This document shows positions 38,487 through 45,782 of a stretch of 64,000 nucleotides of DNA, piece after piece (the stretch's first letter is position 1; each line of letters opens with the position of its first letter). A program made the position numbers and the translations under genes. The stretch is from Thermodesulfovibrio sp. 3907-1M (GTDB lineage Bacteria > Nitrospirota > Thermodesulfovibrionia > Thermodesulfovibrionales > Thermodesulfovibrionaceae). The stretch covers positions 848,486 to 912,485 of the forward strand of contig NZ_CP144373.1 in assembly GCF_040450955.1 (NCBI RefSeq), in the 5' to 3' direction. The notes under the pieces were generated by a model. The model ran no database searches and was not told the DNA's origin. It worked only from the letters and a program-made list of their open reading frames with translations.

Positions 38487-39230
38487 ATGATAATACTTGA
38501 AACAAAAAATCTTGCAAAAAAATATGGTGGACTTGAGGTTTTAAACAATGTAAATCTCAAAGTATACAAAGGAGAAATTCTCGGATTAATAGGTCCTAAT
38601 GGTGCTGGAAAAACAACTTTAATGAATCTTATATGTCGCCTGACTGACATAACAAAGGGTGAAATTTATTACAAAGGAGAATTAATAAACAATAAAAAAA
38701 CATACGAAATCTCAAAAATGGGAATAGCAAGAACATTTCAAGTTGTTAAACCTTTCAAGGGACTAACAGTTCTGGAAAATGTTATGGTTGGAGCATTTTA
38801 TGGCAGAAAAAATGCAAAAACCAGAGCAGAAGCAAAAGATATAGCAATGGAAGCATTAAAAATAGTTGGACTCTTAAATGAAAAAGACAGAGAGCCCAGC
38901 ATTCTACCAATCGCTCAGCGTAAAAAACTTGAACTTGCAAGAGCACTGGCAATGGACCCTGAGCTTTTAATACTTGATGAGGTTATGGCAGGACTTAATC
39001 CAAAAGAGCTTGATGATATAATGAAAGAGATTCTGCTTTTGAAAGAAAGAGGAATAACAATAATAGCAATTGAGCATGTTATGAAAGTTATCATGGGAAT
39101 ATCAGATAGAGTTGTTGTTTTACACTTGGGAGAGCTTATTTGCGAGGGAAAACCTCATGAAGTCTGTAATAATCCTCAAGTAATTGAAGCCTATTTAGGA
39201 AATAAATTTGCACAAAGAGGGGTGGCATAA
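38487..39230 (+). CDS. livG: branched-chain amino-acid ABC ATPase LivG
   Basis: Cytoplasmic ATPase subunit, 247 residues. Walker A is GPNGAGKTT (36-44), Walker B is LLILDEVMAGLNP, and the H-loop is IAIEHVM. The ABC signature is atypical: the segment reads LPIAQRKKLELARAL, so alanine stands where the family usually has the signature glycine. It overlaps the livF start by one base. Confidence 0.94.
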   Translation: MIILETKNLAKKYGGLEVLNNVNLKVYKGEILGLIGPNGAGKTTLMNLICRLTDITKGEIYYKGELINNKKTYEISKMGIARTFQVVKPFKGLTVLENVMVGAFYGRKNAKTRAEAKDIAMEALKIVGLLNEKDREPSILPIAQRKKLELARALAMDPELLILDEVMAGLNPKELDDIMKEILLLKERGITIIAIEHVMKVIMGISDRVVVLHLGELICEGKPHEVCNNPQVIEAYLGNKFAQRGVA

Positions 39231-39934
39231 TGAAATTTTTCGAGGTAAAAAATCTCAATACAGGTTATGGTGATCTGCAGATATTAAGAAATGTTTCTCT
39301 TGAAATCAATAAAGGAGAAATAGTTGCTCTTCTTGGCTCAAATGGAGCTGGAAAAAGCACATTAATGCGAGCAATTGCAGGAAGACTGAGAGTATGGAAT
39401 GGAGAAATCATTTTTAAAGACAAAAATATTGCCAATCTTTTACCTGATAGAATTGTTAAACTTGGAATAAGCCTTTGTCCAGAAAGAAGAAGAATATTCT
39501 CTGGTATGACCGTAAAAGAAAATCTTGAAATAGGAGCATATCAGAGAAGAAATGGATTAAGAGAAAGAATGGAAAAAGTTTTCTCCATTTTCCCAAGACT
39601 TTATGAAAGAAAAAATCATCTTGGTGGAGACCTTTCTGGTGGTGAGCAACAAATGCTCGCAATTGGAAGAGCACTAATGAACGAGCCTGAACTTCTTTTA
39701 ATAGATGAATTTACTTTGGGGCTTGCTCCTACAATAATTGAAATTCTTGTTGATGTGGTGAAAAAAATTAACAAATCCGGAGTAAGTATTTTACTGGTTG
39801 AACAGGATGTTCATATGGCACTGGAAATAAGTGACAGAGCATATGTTATGGAAGTTGGAGAAATAACAATCTCGGGAAATTCAAAAGAACTTCTTGAAAA
39901 TCCACAAATAAAAGAAGCTTACTTAGGAATGTAA
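39230..39934 (+). CDS. livF: branched-chain amino-acid ABC ATPase LivF
   Basis: Second ATPase subunit, 234 residues. Walker A is GSNGAGKST (36-44), the signature LSGGEQQMLAIGRAL is intact, and Walker B is LLLIDEFTLGLAP. It should carry the canonical half of the ATPase pair, given the altered signature of LivG. It ends the liv operon, and its last 12 bp overlap the convergent hydrolase gene. Confidence 0.94.
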   Translation: MKFFEVKNLNTGYGDLQILRNVSLEINKGEIVALLGSNGAGKSTLMRAIAGRLRVWNGEIIFKDKNIANLLPDRIVKLGISLCPERRRIFSGMTVKENLEIGAYQRRNGLRERMEKVFSIFPRLYERKNHLGGDLSGGEQQMLAIGRALMNEPELLLIDEFTLGLAPTIIEILVDVVKKINKSGVSILLVEQDVHMALEISDRAYVMEVGEITISGNSKELLENPQIKEAYLGM

Positions 39935-40513
39935 AATAGAATCTAAGACCTTAAAAGGAATCCAGTGAGAACCTGAAATAGTATGCATCTGAGCAAAGGA
40001 AAATATCTTTTTAAGGTCAAATAAAGCTTTAATTGGTAAAATTTTATCACCGCTTCCGTGTATAAGAATGAGCTTATTTTTAGGGTAATCAATATAATTA
40101 AACTCAGAAGAAAGTAAAAATTTTAAACCTTCTTTTAAAGCATTTTTATCAGCCTTCTCAGATAAAATTGGCTTACATCCTGCGTTCAGCAAAAACTCTT
40201 TTATAACTGTTTCTGGTTGTATTTCCATCTTATCAATCATTCTTCTGATAATTCTTGGATGGACATAATCTGTGAATTTCTTAAACCCTGCCACAATAAC
40301 TATTTCATTGAATCTTAATGAGAAAAATTTAAGATTTTTAAGTATAATATGTCCGCCCGTTGACCAGCCAATGAGTGTGCTCCCTGATTTATCTTTAAAA
40401 AAATCTAAAATCCCTTCCTCATCTAAATCAATAAAAGGAACTATAAAATACCAGTCCTCAGGCACATCCAGTGCTTCTCTAAATCCTGCCCATCCTGATA
40501 TGAAATATTTCAT
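39923..40513 (-). CDS. small alpha/beta hydrolase, BioG/BioH-like
   Basis: The 196-residue protein carries a plausible catalytic triad: Ser51 in the nucleophile elbow GWSTGG, Asp156 in HGSGDKILP, and His183 in SGSHWIPF. The short chain and opening ISGWAG resemble pimeloyl-ACP methyl ester esterases (BioG/BioH), which would fit with bioF in the same window, but that is a guess from appearance. The gene begins directly after the stop of the upstream universal stress protein (TAA then ATG), so the two share a transcript. Confidence 0.7.
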   Translation of the reverse strand: MKYFISGWAGFREALDVPEDWYFIVPFIDLDEEGILDFFKDKSGSTLIGWSTGGHIILKNLKFFSLRFNEIVIVAGFKKFTDYVHPRIIRRMIDKMEIQPETVIKEFLLNAGCKPILSEKADKNALKEGLKFLLSSEFNYIDYPKNKLILIHGSGDKILPIKALFDLKKIFSFAQMHTISGSHWIPFKVLDSILHS

Positions 40514-41362
40514 TTATGATTTTACGACCAGGACAGGCACCTTTGAAAGCCCGATTACTCTCTGACAGGTGCTTCCCATAAGAAGCCTCTTAAGCCCTGT
40601 TCTGCCATGAGAACCAACAACAATTATATCAGCCTGAATCTGCTCTGCTTTCTCAAGAATCTTTTTGTAAGGCTCTCCTTCTTCTATGAAAATTCTGGTA
40701 GATATGTTCTCACCATGAAATCTAAGCTCAAGCTCTTTTAAGTATTTCTTTGTTTTATTTACCTGTTCATCGTAAAGTTCAGGCTTAACTGCAAAAACTG
40801 CTGAAGGGACTTCTACTGCAGAAATCAGGTTTATCTCTGATTGATAATCTCTTGCAATATCTATTGCTTTACTGCAAACTTTTTCACCATATTTTGAAAC
40901 ATCAACAGCCACAAGACATCTATTCCACTTAATCGTTGAATTTTTTGGAACAACTAAAACATCAGTGTTACTATAACCAATCACTCTTTCTGTCACACTT
41001 CCCATTAAAACCTGCTGAAGAGCACTTATCCCTTTTTTGCCCATAACTATTAAGTCTGCTGAGATTTCCTCGCATACATCAATAATCTTTTCAAAGGGTT
41101 CTCCTTCTTCATAAAGAGTTTTCACGAGAACTTGATGTTTCTCAGCTATATCCTTAGCTTTTGAAAGATTTTCCTTATAAGGTTTACTAATCTCCTCAAC
41201 AGATACTCCAATACCTAAAAGACTTAGATCTCCATGATAGGATGGAGCAACAGTTAGGACAAAAATGTTTTTTTCCTTTGCAAATCTAACAGCCTCTTCA
41301 AAAGCATGGAAACTCTCCTCTGAGCCATCAATGCATACAAGGATTCTTCTGTAAAGTGCCAT
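40514..41362 (-). CDS. tandem universal stress protein
   Basis: The 282-residue protein is two UspA domains in a row. The first starts RRILVCIDGSEES and has an ATP-binding pattern G-x2-G-x9-GS (GKKGISALQQVLMGS); the second starts RCLVAVDVSKYG and has GSHGRTGLKRLLMGS. Both phosphate-binding patterns are intact, which suggests nucleotide binding. TGGAGG precedes the ATG. It lies downstream of the terminator of the TauE/SafE operon, with a TATAAT at 41396-41391 that could start its own message. Confidence 0.9.
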   Translation of the reverse strand: MALYRRILVCIDGSEESFHAFEEAVRFAKEKNIFVLTVAPSYHGDLSLLGIGVSVEEISKPYKENLSKAKDIAEKHQVLVKTLYEEGEPFEKIIDVCEEISADLIVMGKKGISALQQVLMGSVTERVIGYSNTDVLVVPKNSTIKWNRCLVAVDVSKYGEKVCSKAIDIARDYQSEINLISAVEVPSAVFAVKPELYDEQVNKTKKYLKELELRFHGENISTRIFIEEGEPYKKILEKAEQIQADIIVVGSHGRTGLKRLLMGSTCQRVIGLSKVPVLVVKS

Positions 41363-41395
41363 CTTTACCTCCAGTGTAATTTTTTAAATTATTAT

Positions 41396-41430
41396 AAAAA
41401 AGGGTGAGAATTTATCTCACCCCGTTTTTT
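41396..41430 (-). terminator. terminator of the TauE/SafE operon
   Basis: GGGTGAGA (41402-41409) pairs with TCTCACCC (41415-41422) around a 5-nt loop. On the minus strand it is followed by six T residues; on the plus strand CG and six T residues follow, so the hairpin looks bidirectional. It closes the leftward exporter operon just after its stop at 41443. Confidence 0.82.
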
Positions 41431-41442
41431 CAATTTTATATT

Positions 41443-42528
41443 CTACTTAACAGCAACGGAAGAGGTTGCAACAATCTTTTGTGTTTTCCTCTCTGCCCGT
41501 AGGCCCTTAAATAACGCTGTACATATAATTCCTGCTCCCACTACAAGAGCTGTTACCATAATAGCGAAGCTTACAGTTTTAAGAGTGGTAACTGTAGCAC
41601 CTGATAAAGGAGATATTATTCCAAGCTGACCGAGATAAACTGGAACCATTAAGCCTCGGCTAACAAGCACAATCAGCATGATAACTCCCATGACGATTTT
41701 AATCATATAATCTTTAACATAGGTAGTTCCTATTGCGCCAAGCTGGACACCGAAAAGAGAACCTGCCAGAATTATCATTGCAAGTCTAATATCTACAAAT
41801 CCGCTCATCGCATATTTAAATGAACCAACCAGACCCATAACAAAGGCGATGACAAGCTCAGTTGCAGATGCCATTATTGCTGGTGCACCAAGCACATACA
41901 TCATAGCAGGAACTCCAATAAATCCTCCCACTGCAATTGTTGCCGCAAGCATGCCTGTTGCAAAACCAAGTGGAATTGTAAAAAGAACAGAAATTTTTGC
42001 ATTGAGGCTTCTGAAATAAACCATAGTTCCTGGAATGTGGATTGACTGAATCCACTTTGCAATTTTTGTAGTTCCTTCAGGTTTGTTTAATTTATCGTTA
42101 TTTTTAGTCTTCATCGCATCTAAAAGGACATATGTGCCTACGATACCAAGAACAACAACAAAAGCCATACTTACATAGAGATTCGAACCTGCATCACCGA
42201 ATGTTTTCTTTATGTATTCCTGAATATGAGCACCGAATAAAACTCCTGCCTCAGCAGAGGCTCCCATCACGATACCAAGCTTAACATCAACCTGACCGAA
42301 TTTAGCTCTTTTTATAGCTCCTACAAGTGCCTTTGGAAACTTATGACACATATTTGATGCAACAGCCACAAGCCCTGGAACTCCCATACTCATCATTCCG
42401 GGTGTCAGAACAAAAGCTCCACCTGAACCAATAAATCCACTTACAAGTCCTCCTACAAGTCCTACAAAGAATAGATACATTACATTCATCCAGTTTAAGT
42501 CAACAAAATTTGTTGTAACTTCAATCAT
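41443..42528 (-). CDS. TauE/SafE-family exporter 1
   Basis: Inner-membrane permease of the TauE/SafE (DUF81) family, known or proposed to export sulfite, sulfonates or related anions. The start at 42528 is set by AAGGAGGACAAA just upstream; an in-frame codon 24 residues earlier would overlap the preceding gene. The 361-residue protein has a duplicated fold: GGLVSGFIGSGGAFVLTPGM (~26-45) and GFATGMLAATIAVGGFIGVP in the second half, with about eight to nine helices. It is third in an operon with a motif-bearing USP-like protein and a small membrane protein under a sigma-54-type promoter. Substrate unknown. Confidence 0.88.
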   Translation of the reverse strand: MIEVTTNFVDLNWMNVMYLFFVGLVGGLVSGFIGSGGAFVLTPGMMSMGVPGLVAVASNMCHKFPKALVGAIKRAKFGQVDVKLGIVMGASAEAGVLFGAHIQEYIKKTFGDAGSNLYVSMAFVVVLGIVGTYVLLDAMKTKNNDKLNKPEGTTKIAKWIQSIHIPGTMVYFRSLNAKISVLFTIPLGFATGMLAATIAVGGFIGVPAMMYVLGAPAIMASATELVIAFVMGLVGSFKYAMSGFVDIRLAMIILAGSLFGVQLGAIGTTYVKDYMIKIVMGVIMLIVLVSRGLMVPVYLGQLGIISPLSGATVTTLKTVSFAIMVTALVVGAGIICTALFKGLRAERKTQKIVATSSVAVK

Positions 42529-42550
42529 TTTGTCCTCCTTTCCCTGTTCT

Positions 42551-42844
42551 TTATGCTCGTAACTGAGTTCTGATCTCTTTTCTCTCAACAGGTCTGTCAT
42601 GTTCTGTCAATTCAACTCTCTTTTTCTTTGCCTCAATTCCAAGCGTCTGCCAGAAGTAGTTTGTAAAGTTACCATGAGCAAAGGAGAAAATAAAAGCAGT
42701 TGCCACTGGAAACAAAGCATAAAGTCCTCCTCTTGAACATAATGACTTTACTATTGGCTCATTCAGAAATAAACCTGCATACAGAGTTATGGTAATTGCA
42801 CCATAAAACAACAGCTTAAATAAAGATTTGTTTTTTCTTGGCAT
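42551..42844 (-). CDS. small membrane protein, partner of exporter 1
   Basis: I do not recognise the family. The 97 residues have a basic N-terminus, two hydrophobic segments (~10-28 and ~40-56) and a charged cytoplasmic-type tail (EAKKKRVELTEHDRPVERKEI). One cysteine (Cys36) lies between the helices. AGGAGG precedes the ATG and contains the stop of the upstream gene. It sits between the USP-like gene and exporter 1, 22 bp before the exporter start, so an accessory role in the transporter is a reasonable inference. Confidence 0.8.
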   Translation of the reverse strand: MPRKNKSLFKLLFYGAITITLYAGLFLNEPIVKSLCSRGGLYALFPVATAFIFSFAHGNFTNYFWQTLGIEAKKKRVELTEHDRPVERKEIRTQLRA

Positions 42845-42845
42845 C

Positions 42846-43268
42846 TTAACCTCCTATTAAATTTTTATTTGGTTGAACAAAAACTACATAACCATTTGAA
42901 AGTCTTCCCAAGATTTTTTCATCTGCTGTAACTATAAGATCAGCTCTCTCTAAAAGATTTCTTATCTTTTGTTCTGAAAAGCTATCATACTGCAAAATCT
43001 CATAGTCCACATCACCCTCCTTTAATTTTTTCATATGATTTTCTGAGACTTCTTTTTTCAACAAAACTCTTAATAGAGCATTTACTCTTTTGGTTAAATT
43101 TAAAGCGTACTTTAATGAATACTCATCCTCTTGAGTTCCTGAAATAATTACCACAATATCAGGCTTTTTCCTTAAAATTTGCTGAGCTGTATCAAACTCT
43201 CCTGCCTCGGCAAAACTGATGGCTGACATGTAGGTTTCAAATTTACTTATTAAATCTTTTATCCTCAT
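42846..43268 (-). CDS. protein with FAE motif and USP-like domain
   Basis: A 140-residue protein. I start it at ATG 43268, with GGAGG 8 nt upstream; the GTG five codons earlier contains that ribosome-binding site. Residues 15-32 (SAISFAEAGEFDTAQQIL) carry a short motif also found in the 55-residue protein at 45449-45616 and at the C-terminus of the regulator at 51331-51789. The rest (~36-140) resembles a single degenerate UspA/Rossmann-like domain (DIVVIISGTQEDEYSLKYAL) without the glycine-rich ATP pattern. It leads the operon with the 97-residue membrane protein and exporter 1. A sigma-54-type promoter lies directly upstream. Function unknown. Confidence 0.8.
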   Translation of the reverse strand: MRIKDLISKFETYMSAISFAEAGEFDTAQQILRKKPDIVVIISGTQEDEYSLKYALNLTKRVNALLRVLLKKEVSENHMKKLKEGDVDYEILQYDSFSEQKIRNLLERADLIVTADEKILGRLSNGYVVFVQPNKNLIGG

Positions 43269-43293
43269 CTTAAATTCCTCCACTTTTTTAGAT

Positions 43294-43311
43294 AAACAAT
43301 TAATATGCCAG
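43294..43311 (-). promoter_or_regulatory. sigma-54-type promoter of the exporter 1 operon
   Basis: On the minus strand, CTGGCATA-TTAA-TTGTT runs from 43311: GG at 43309-43308, ten bases, then GT at 43297-43296. It matches the -24 element and spacing of sigma-54 promoters; the -12 has GT instead of GC. The start would fall near 43285, just before the ribosome-binding site. Confidence 0.62.
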
Positions 43312-43373
43312 AAATTTTATTGAGTAAATTATTTGATCTTATTAAGAAATTTTTCAGAATAAAAATTTTTATG

Positions 43374-43403
43374 TTGCAAATTGCATCGCCATATTTGTAA
43401 AAT
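43374..43403 (+). promoter_or_regulatory. candidate sigma-70 promoter of the receiver-Lon gene
   Basis: TTGCAA (43374-43379) and TAAAAT (43398-43403) are 18 bp apart, with a predicted start near 43410 and the ATG at 43422. The flanking TTGCA/TGCAA repeats cover both elements, so a protein bound there should block this promoter. Confidence 0.4.
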
Positions 43404-43407
43404 GCAA
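43375..43407. promoter_or_regulatory. TTGCA/TGCAA inverted repeats, probable activator sites
   Basis: TGCAA-A-TTGCA (43375-43385) is a perfect inverted repeat. TTGCAT (43381-43386) and ATGCAA (43402-43407) form a second, wider pair. They lie about 95-120 bp upstream of the sigma-54-type start, a usual enhancer distance, and overlap the promoter of the divergent Lon-fusion gene. A similar repeat occurs at 45748-45760. Confidence 0.55.
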
Positions 43408-43421
43408 TAAAGAAAACAAAA

Positions 43422-45425
43422 ATGAAACTTTTCAAAAAAACAGATAAGATTGATGAAACCAGGAGTACTATAGTTGAAGAACTGAGAAGAAAAATTCTTC
43501 AATCTGGAATGCCTTCTCAGGTAAGAGATATTGCTCTTGCAGAGCTTGATCTGCTTTCAAAGATGAATCCTGCAGCAGCAGAATACACTATTACTCTAAC
43601 CTACATAGAATACCTTACAACACTTCCATGGAATAAAAAAACAGCTGATAATCTTGACTTGGAAAGAGCAGAAAGAATTTTGAATGAAAGGCATTATGGT
43701 CTTTATGGTGTTAAAAATAGAATTCTTGAACATCTTGCAGTAAAAATTCTGTCTTCAAATAGGAATCCAAGAATATTAATAGTTGATGATGAAGAAATAG
43801 CGAGAAAAAATCTTGAACACATTTTAAGAAAAGAAAACTATGATGTGGTTAGTGCTAAAAATGGAGCAGAAGCTTTCAAACTTCTTGATGAGCAAGAATT
43901 TGAAATAGTGCTTACTGATATCAAAATGGAGGGATTAGATGGCTTTGCCATACTGGATAAAGTAAAGGCAAAATATCCAAATACAAAAGTTATAATGATA
44001 ACAGCCTATGCCGCTGTTGATAATGCCGTTGAAGCAATAAAAAAAGGAGCCTTTCACTATATTGCCAAACCTTTTAAAATAGAAGAAATAAAACTATCAA
44101 TAAAACAGGCATCAGAAGATAGAGTTTCAACAATCTCCACAAAAGGCTCCATCCTGTGCTTTGCAGGTCCACCTGGAACGGGAAAAACATCTCTCGGAAA
44201 ATCAATTGCAGATGCTCTTGGAAGAAAATTTGCAAGAATCTCACTCGGTGGGATAAAAGATGAGGCAGAAATAAGAGGACACAGAAGAACCTATGCTGGT
44301 GCAAAACCCGGCAGAATAATAGAGGAAATTCGCAGAACAGGAGTTGCCAACCCTGTTTTAATGCTTGATGAAATTGATAAAATCTGTCAGGACTTCAAGG
44401 GAGACCCTGCTTCAGCGCTCCTTGAAGCTCTTGATCCTGAACAAAATCATGCATTTATTGACCATTATCTTGATGTTCCTTTTGACCTTTCTGGAGTTAT
44501 GTTCATAGTAACTGCAAATATACCTGATAATATACAACCAGCTCTCCTTGACAGAATGGAAGTCATAGAGTTTTCAGGATACACAGAAGAAGAAAAGAAA
44601 AACATAGCATTAAAACATTTAATTCCTAAACAGACAACTGAGCAGGGTCTTACTGAGTTTCCTCCTGAGTTCACTGATGAGGCTATTTTAAAAATTATTC
44701 AGGAATATACAAGAGAAGCCGGGATAAGAAATCTTGAAAGAATGATCGCAACAATATGCAGAAAACTGGCAACTGAAGTTGTAAAAGGAAGTAAACCAAA
44801 AACTCCAGTAAAAATAACTCCAGAAATGGTGGAAAAATATCTTGGTCCAAGAAGATATTACTTTGAAGTGGCGGATGCAAAAAATAGGGTAGGAGTTGTA
44901 ACAGGACTCGTATGGACAGAAACAGGTGGTGATATCATTTTCGTAGAAGCAGCTAAAATGAAAGGTAAAAGAGAGCTAATTCTTACTGGTTCTCTTGGAA
45001 ACATAATGAGAGAATCTGCCCAGGCAGCGCTGAGCTATATAAAAAGCAATGCTTCTGTGTTTGGCATTTCAGAAGAGATATTTGAAAATCAGGACATACA
45101 CATTCATGTCCCCCAGGGAGCAATTCCAAAAGATGGACCATCAGCCGGAGCAACAATAGCAATGGCTTTGATTTCTTTGTTTACAAACAGACCGGCAAAG
45201 AGGGATGTGGCAATTACTGGAGAACTTACTTTAAGTGGAAGAATACTTCCTGTTGGTGGTATTAAAGAAAAAATTTTAGCAGCAAAGAGAGCAGGAGTAA
45301 AAACAGTCATAGTTCCTCACAGAAACAAAGTAGATATTGATAATCTACCAGAGGACTTTAAAAAAGGATTGAAAATTATATTTATGGAAAAGATTGAAGA
45401 TGTTGTTGATATAGTGTTGATTTAA
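43422..45425 (+). CDS. Lon protease with inserted response-regulator receiver domain
   Basis: The 667-residue protein begins with the helical segment of Lon that precedes the ATPase (~14-110, [20 protein letters not shown] through [12 protein letters not shown]). The usual N-terminal substrate-recognition domain is absent. A complete receiver domain follows (~117-232): acidic pair Asp122/Asp123, phosphoacceptor Asp166, Thr194 and Lys216. Then come the AAA+ module, with Walker A GPPGTGKT (249-256) and Walker B LMLDEID (313-319), and the S16 protease domain with Ser574 (DGPSAG) and Lys617, at the 43-residue spacing of the E. coli Ser679-Lys722 pair. All catalytic residues are present, so phosphorylation-controlled proteolysis is the natural inference. 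It is transcribed divergently from the exporter 1 operon. Confidence 0.93.
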   Translation: MKLFKKTDKIDETRSTIVEELRRKILQSGMPSQVRDIALAELDLLSKMNPAAAEYTITLTYIEYLTTLPWNKKTADNLDLERAERILNERHYGLYGVKNRILEHLAVKILSSNRNPRILIVDDEEIARKNLEHILRKENYDVVSAKNGAEAFKLLDEQEFEIVLTDIKMEGLDGFAILDKVKAKYPNTKVIMITAYAAVDNAVEAIKKGAFHYIAKPFKIEEIKLSIKQASEDRVSTISTKGSILCFAGPPGTGKTSLGKSIADALGRKFARISLGGIKDEAEIRGHRRTYAGAKPGRIIEEIRRTGVANPVLMLDEIDKICQDFKGDPASALLEALDPEQNHAFIDHYLDVPFDLSGVMFIVTANIPDNIQPALLDRMEVIEFSGYTEEEKKNIALKHLIPKQTTEQGLTEFPPEFTDEAILKIIQEYTREAGIRNLERMIATICRKLATEVVKGSKPKTPVKITPEMVEKYLGPRRYYFEVADAKNRVGVVTGLVWTETGGDIIFVEAAKMKGKRELILTGSLGNIMRESAQAALSYIKSNASVFGISEEIFENQDIHIHVPQGAIPKDGPSAGATIAMALISLFTNRPAKRDVAITGELTLSGRILPVGGIKEKILAAKRAGVKTVIVPHRNKVDIDNLPEDFKKGLKIIFMEKIEDVVDIVLI

Positions 45426-45447
45426 AAAGGGGCGTGTAGCCCCTTTT
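45425..45447. terminator. bidirectional terminator between receiver-Lon and the 55-residue gene
   Basis: AAAAGGGGC (45425-45433) pairs with GCCCCTTTT (45439-45447) around the loop GTGTA. The stops of both convergent genes touch it: TAA of the Lon fusion at 45423-45425 and TAG of the small gene at 45449-45451. Confidence 0.8.
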
Positions 45448-45448
45448 A

Positions 45449-45616
45449 CTAAGCTCTCATACGGGGTCTTATATGCTGCTGAGGTCTTACCCTGTCTTTC
45501 TTTCTATGGATATCTTGCTGTCTAAGAATTTCTCTGGCTGTATCAAACTCTCCTGCCTCAGCAAAACTAATAGCTAAAAATAAATTTTCAAAAAGTTGTG
45601 CAATTCTTTTAAACAT
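45449..45616 (-). CDS. 55-residue FAE-motif protein
   Basis: A short gene I read directly on the minus strand: ATG at 45616-45614, TAG at 45451-45449, 55 residues. AAGGAGG lies 7-8 nt upstream of the ATG. The N-terminal half is MFKRIAQLFENLFLAIS, followed by FAEAGEFDTAREIL (residues 18-31). The C-terminal half is strongly basic (RKKDRVRPQQHIRPRMRA). The motif segment is nearly identical at DNA level to that of the USP-like gene at 43190-43235. It has its own sigma-54-type promoter and a terminator, so it looks like a real, regulated gene, not a fragment. Function unknown; a mini helical hairpin or adaptor is possible. Confidence 0.78.
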   Translation of the reverse strand: MFKRIAQLFENLFLAISFAEAGEFDTAREILRQQDIHRKKDRVRPQQHIRPRMRA

Positions 45617-45655
45617 TTTTTAAACCTCCTTATTTAAATTTTCTAATAAATAAAT

Positions 45656-45672
45656 TAGCATTTTTTATGCCA
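45656..45672 (-). promoter_or_regulatory. sigma-54-type promoter of the 55-residue gene
   Basis: On the minus strand, CTGGCATA-AAAA-ATGCT runs from 45672: GG at 45671-45670 and GC at 45659-45658, exactly ten bases between. This is a good match to the -24/-12 consensus. The sequence TTTCTGGCATA is shared with the promoter at 43294-43311. The expected start near 45646 leaves a 30-nt leader with the ribosome-binding site. Confidence 0.72.
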
Positions 45673-45747
45673 GAAAAAATCTTCTTAATTTACCTAAGGT
45701 TTTAATATCAATAATTCTCATTAATTGTTTCAGAAATAAACTAATTG

Positions 45748-45760
45748 TTGCATTTTGCAA
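45748..45760. promoter_or_regulatory. TTGCA-TTT-TGCAA inverted repeat, probable activator site
   Basis: A perfect 5-3-5 inverted repeat about 105 bp upstream of the sigma-54-type start of the 55-residue gene. It also falls between the likely -35 and -10 of the divergent kinase gene (TATATT at 45765-45770). It uses the same half-site as the repeats at 43375-43407. Confidence 0.58.
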
Positions 45761-45782
45761 TTTGTATATTTTAAATTAAACT

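Noticed and set aside
42529-42600. Twenty-four extra N-terminal residues for exporter 1
   Set aside because: They overlap the preceding gene, are hydrophilic and precede the AAGGAGG site that serves the ATG at 42528.
45449-45616. The 55-residue motif gene as a decayed fragment of the 42846 gene
   Set aside because: It keeps a start, stop, ribosome-binding site, sigma-54-type promoter and terminator of its own, which a fragment would not be expected to have.
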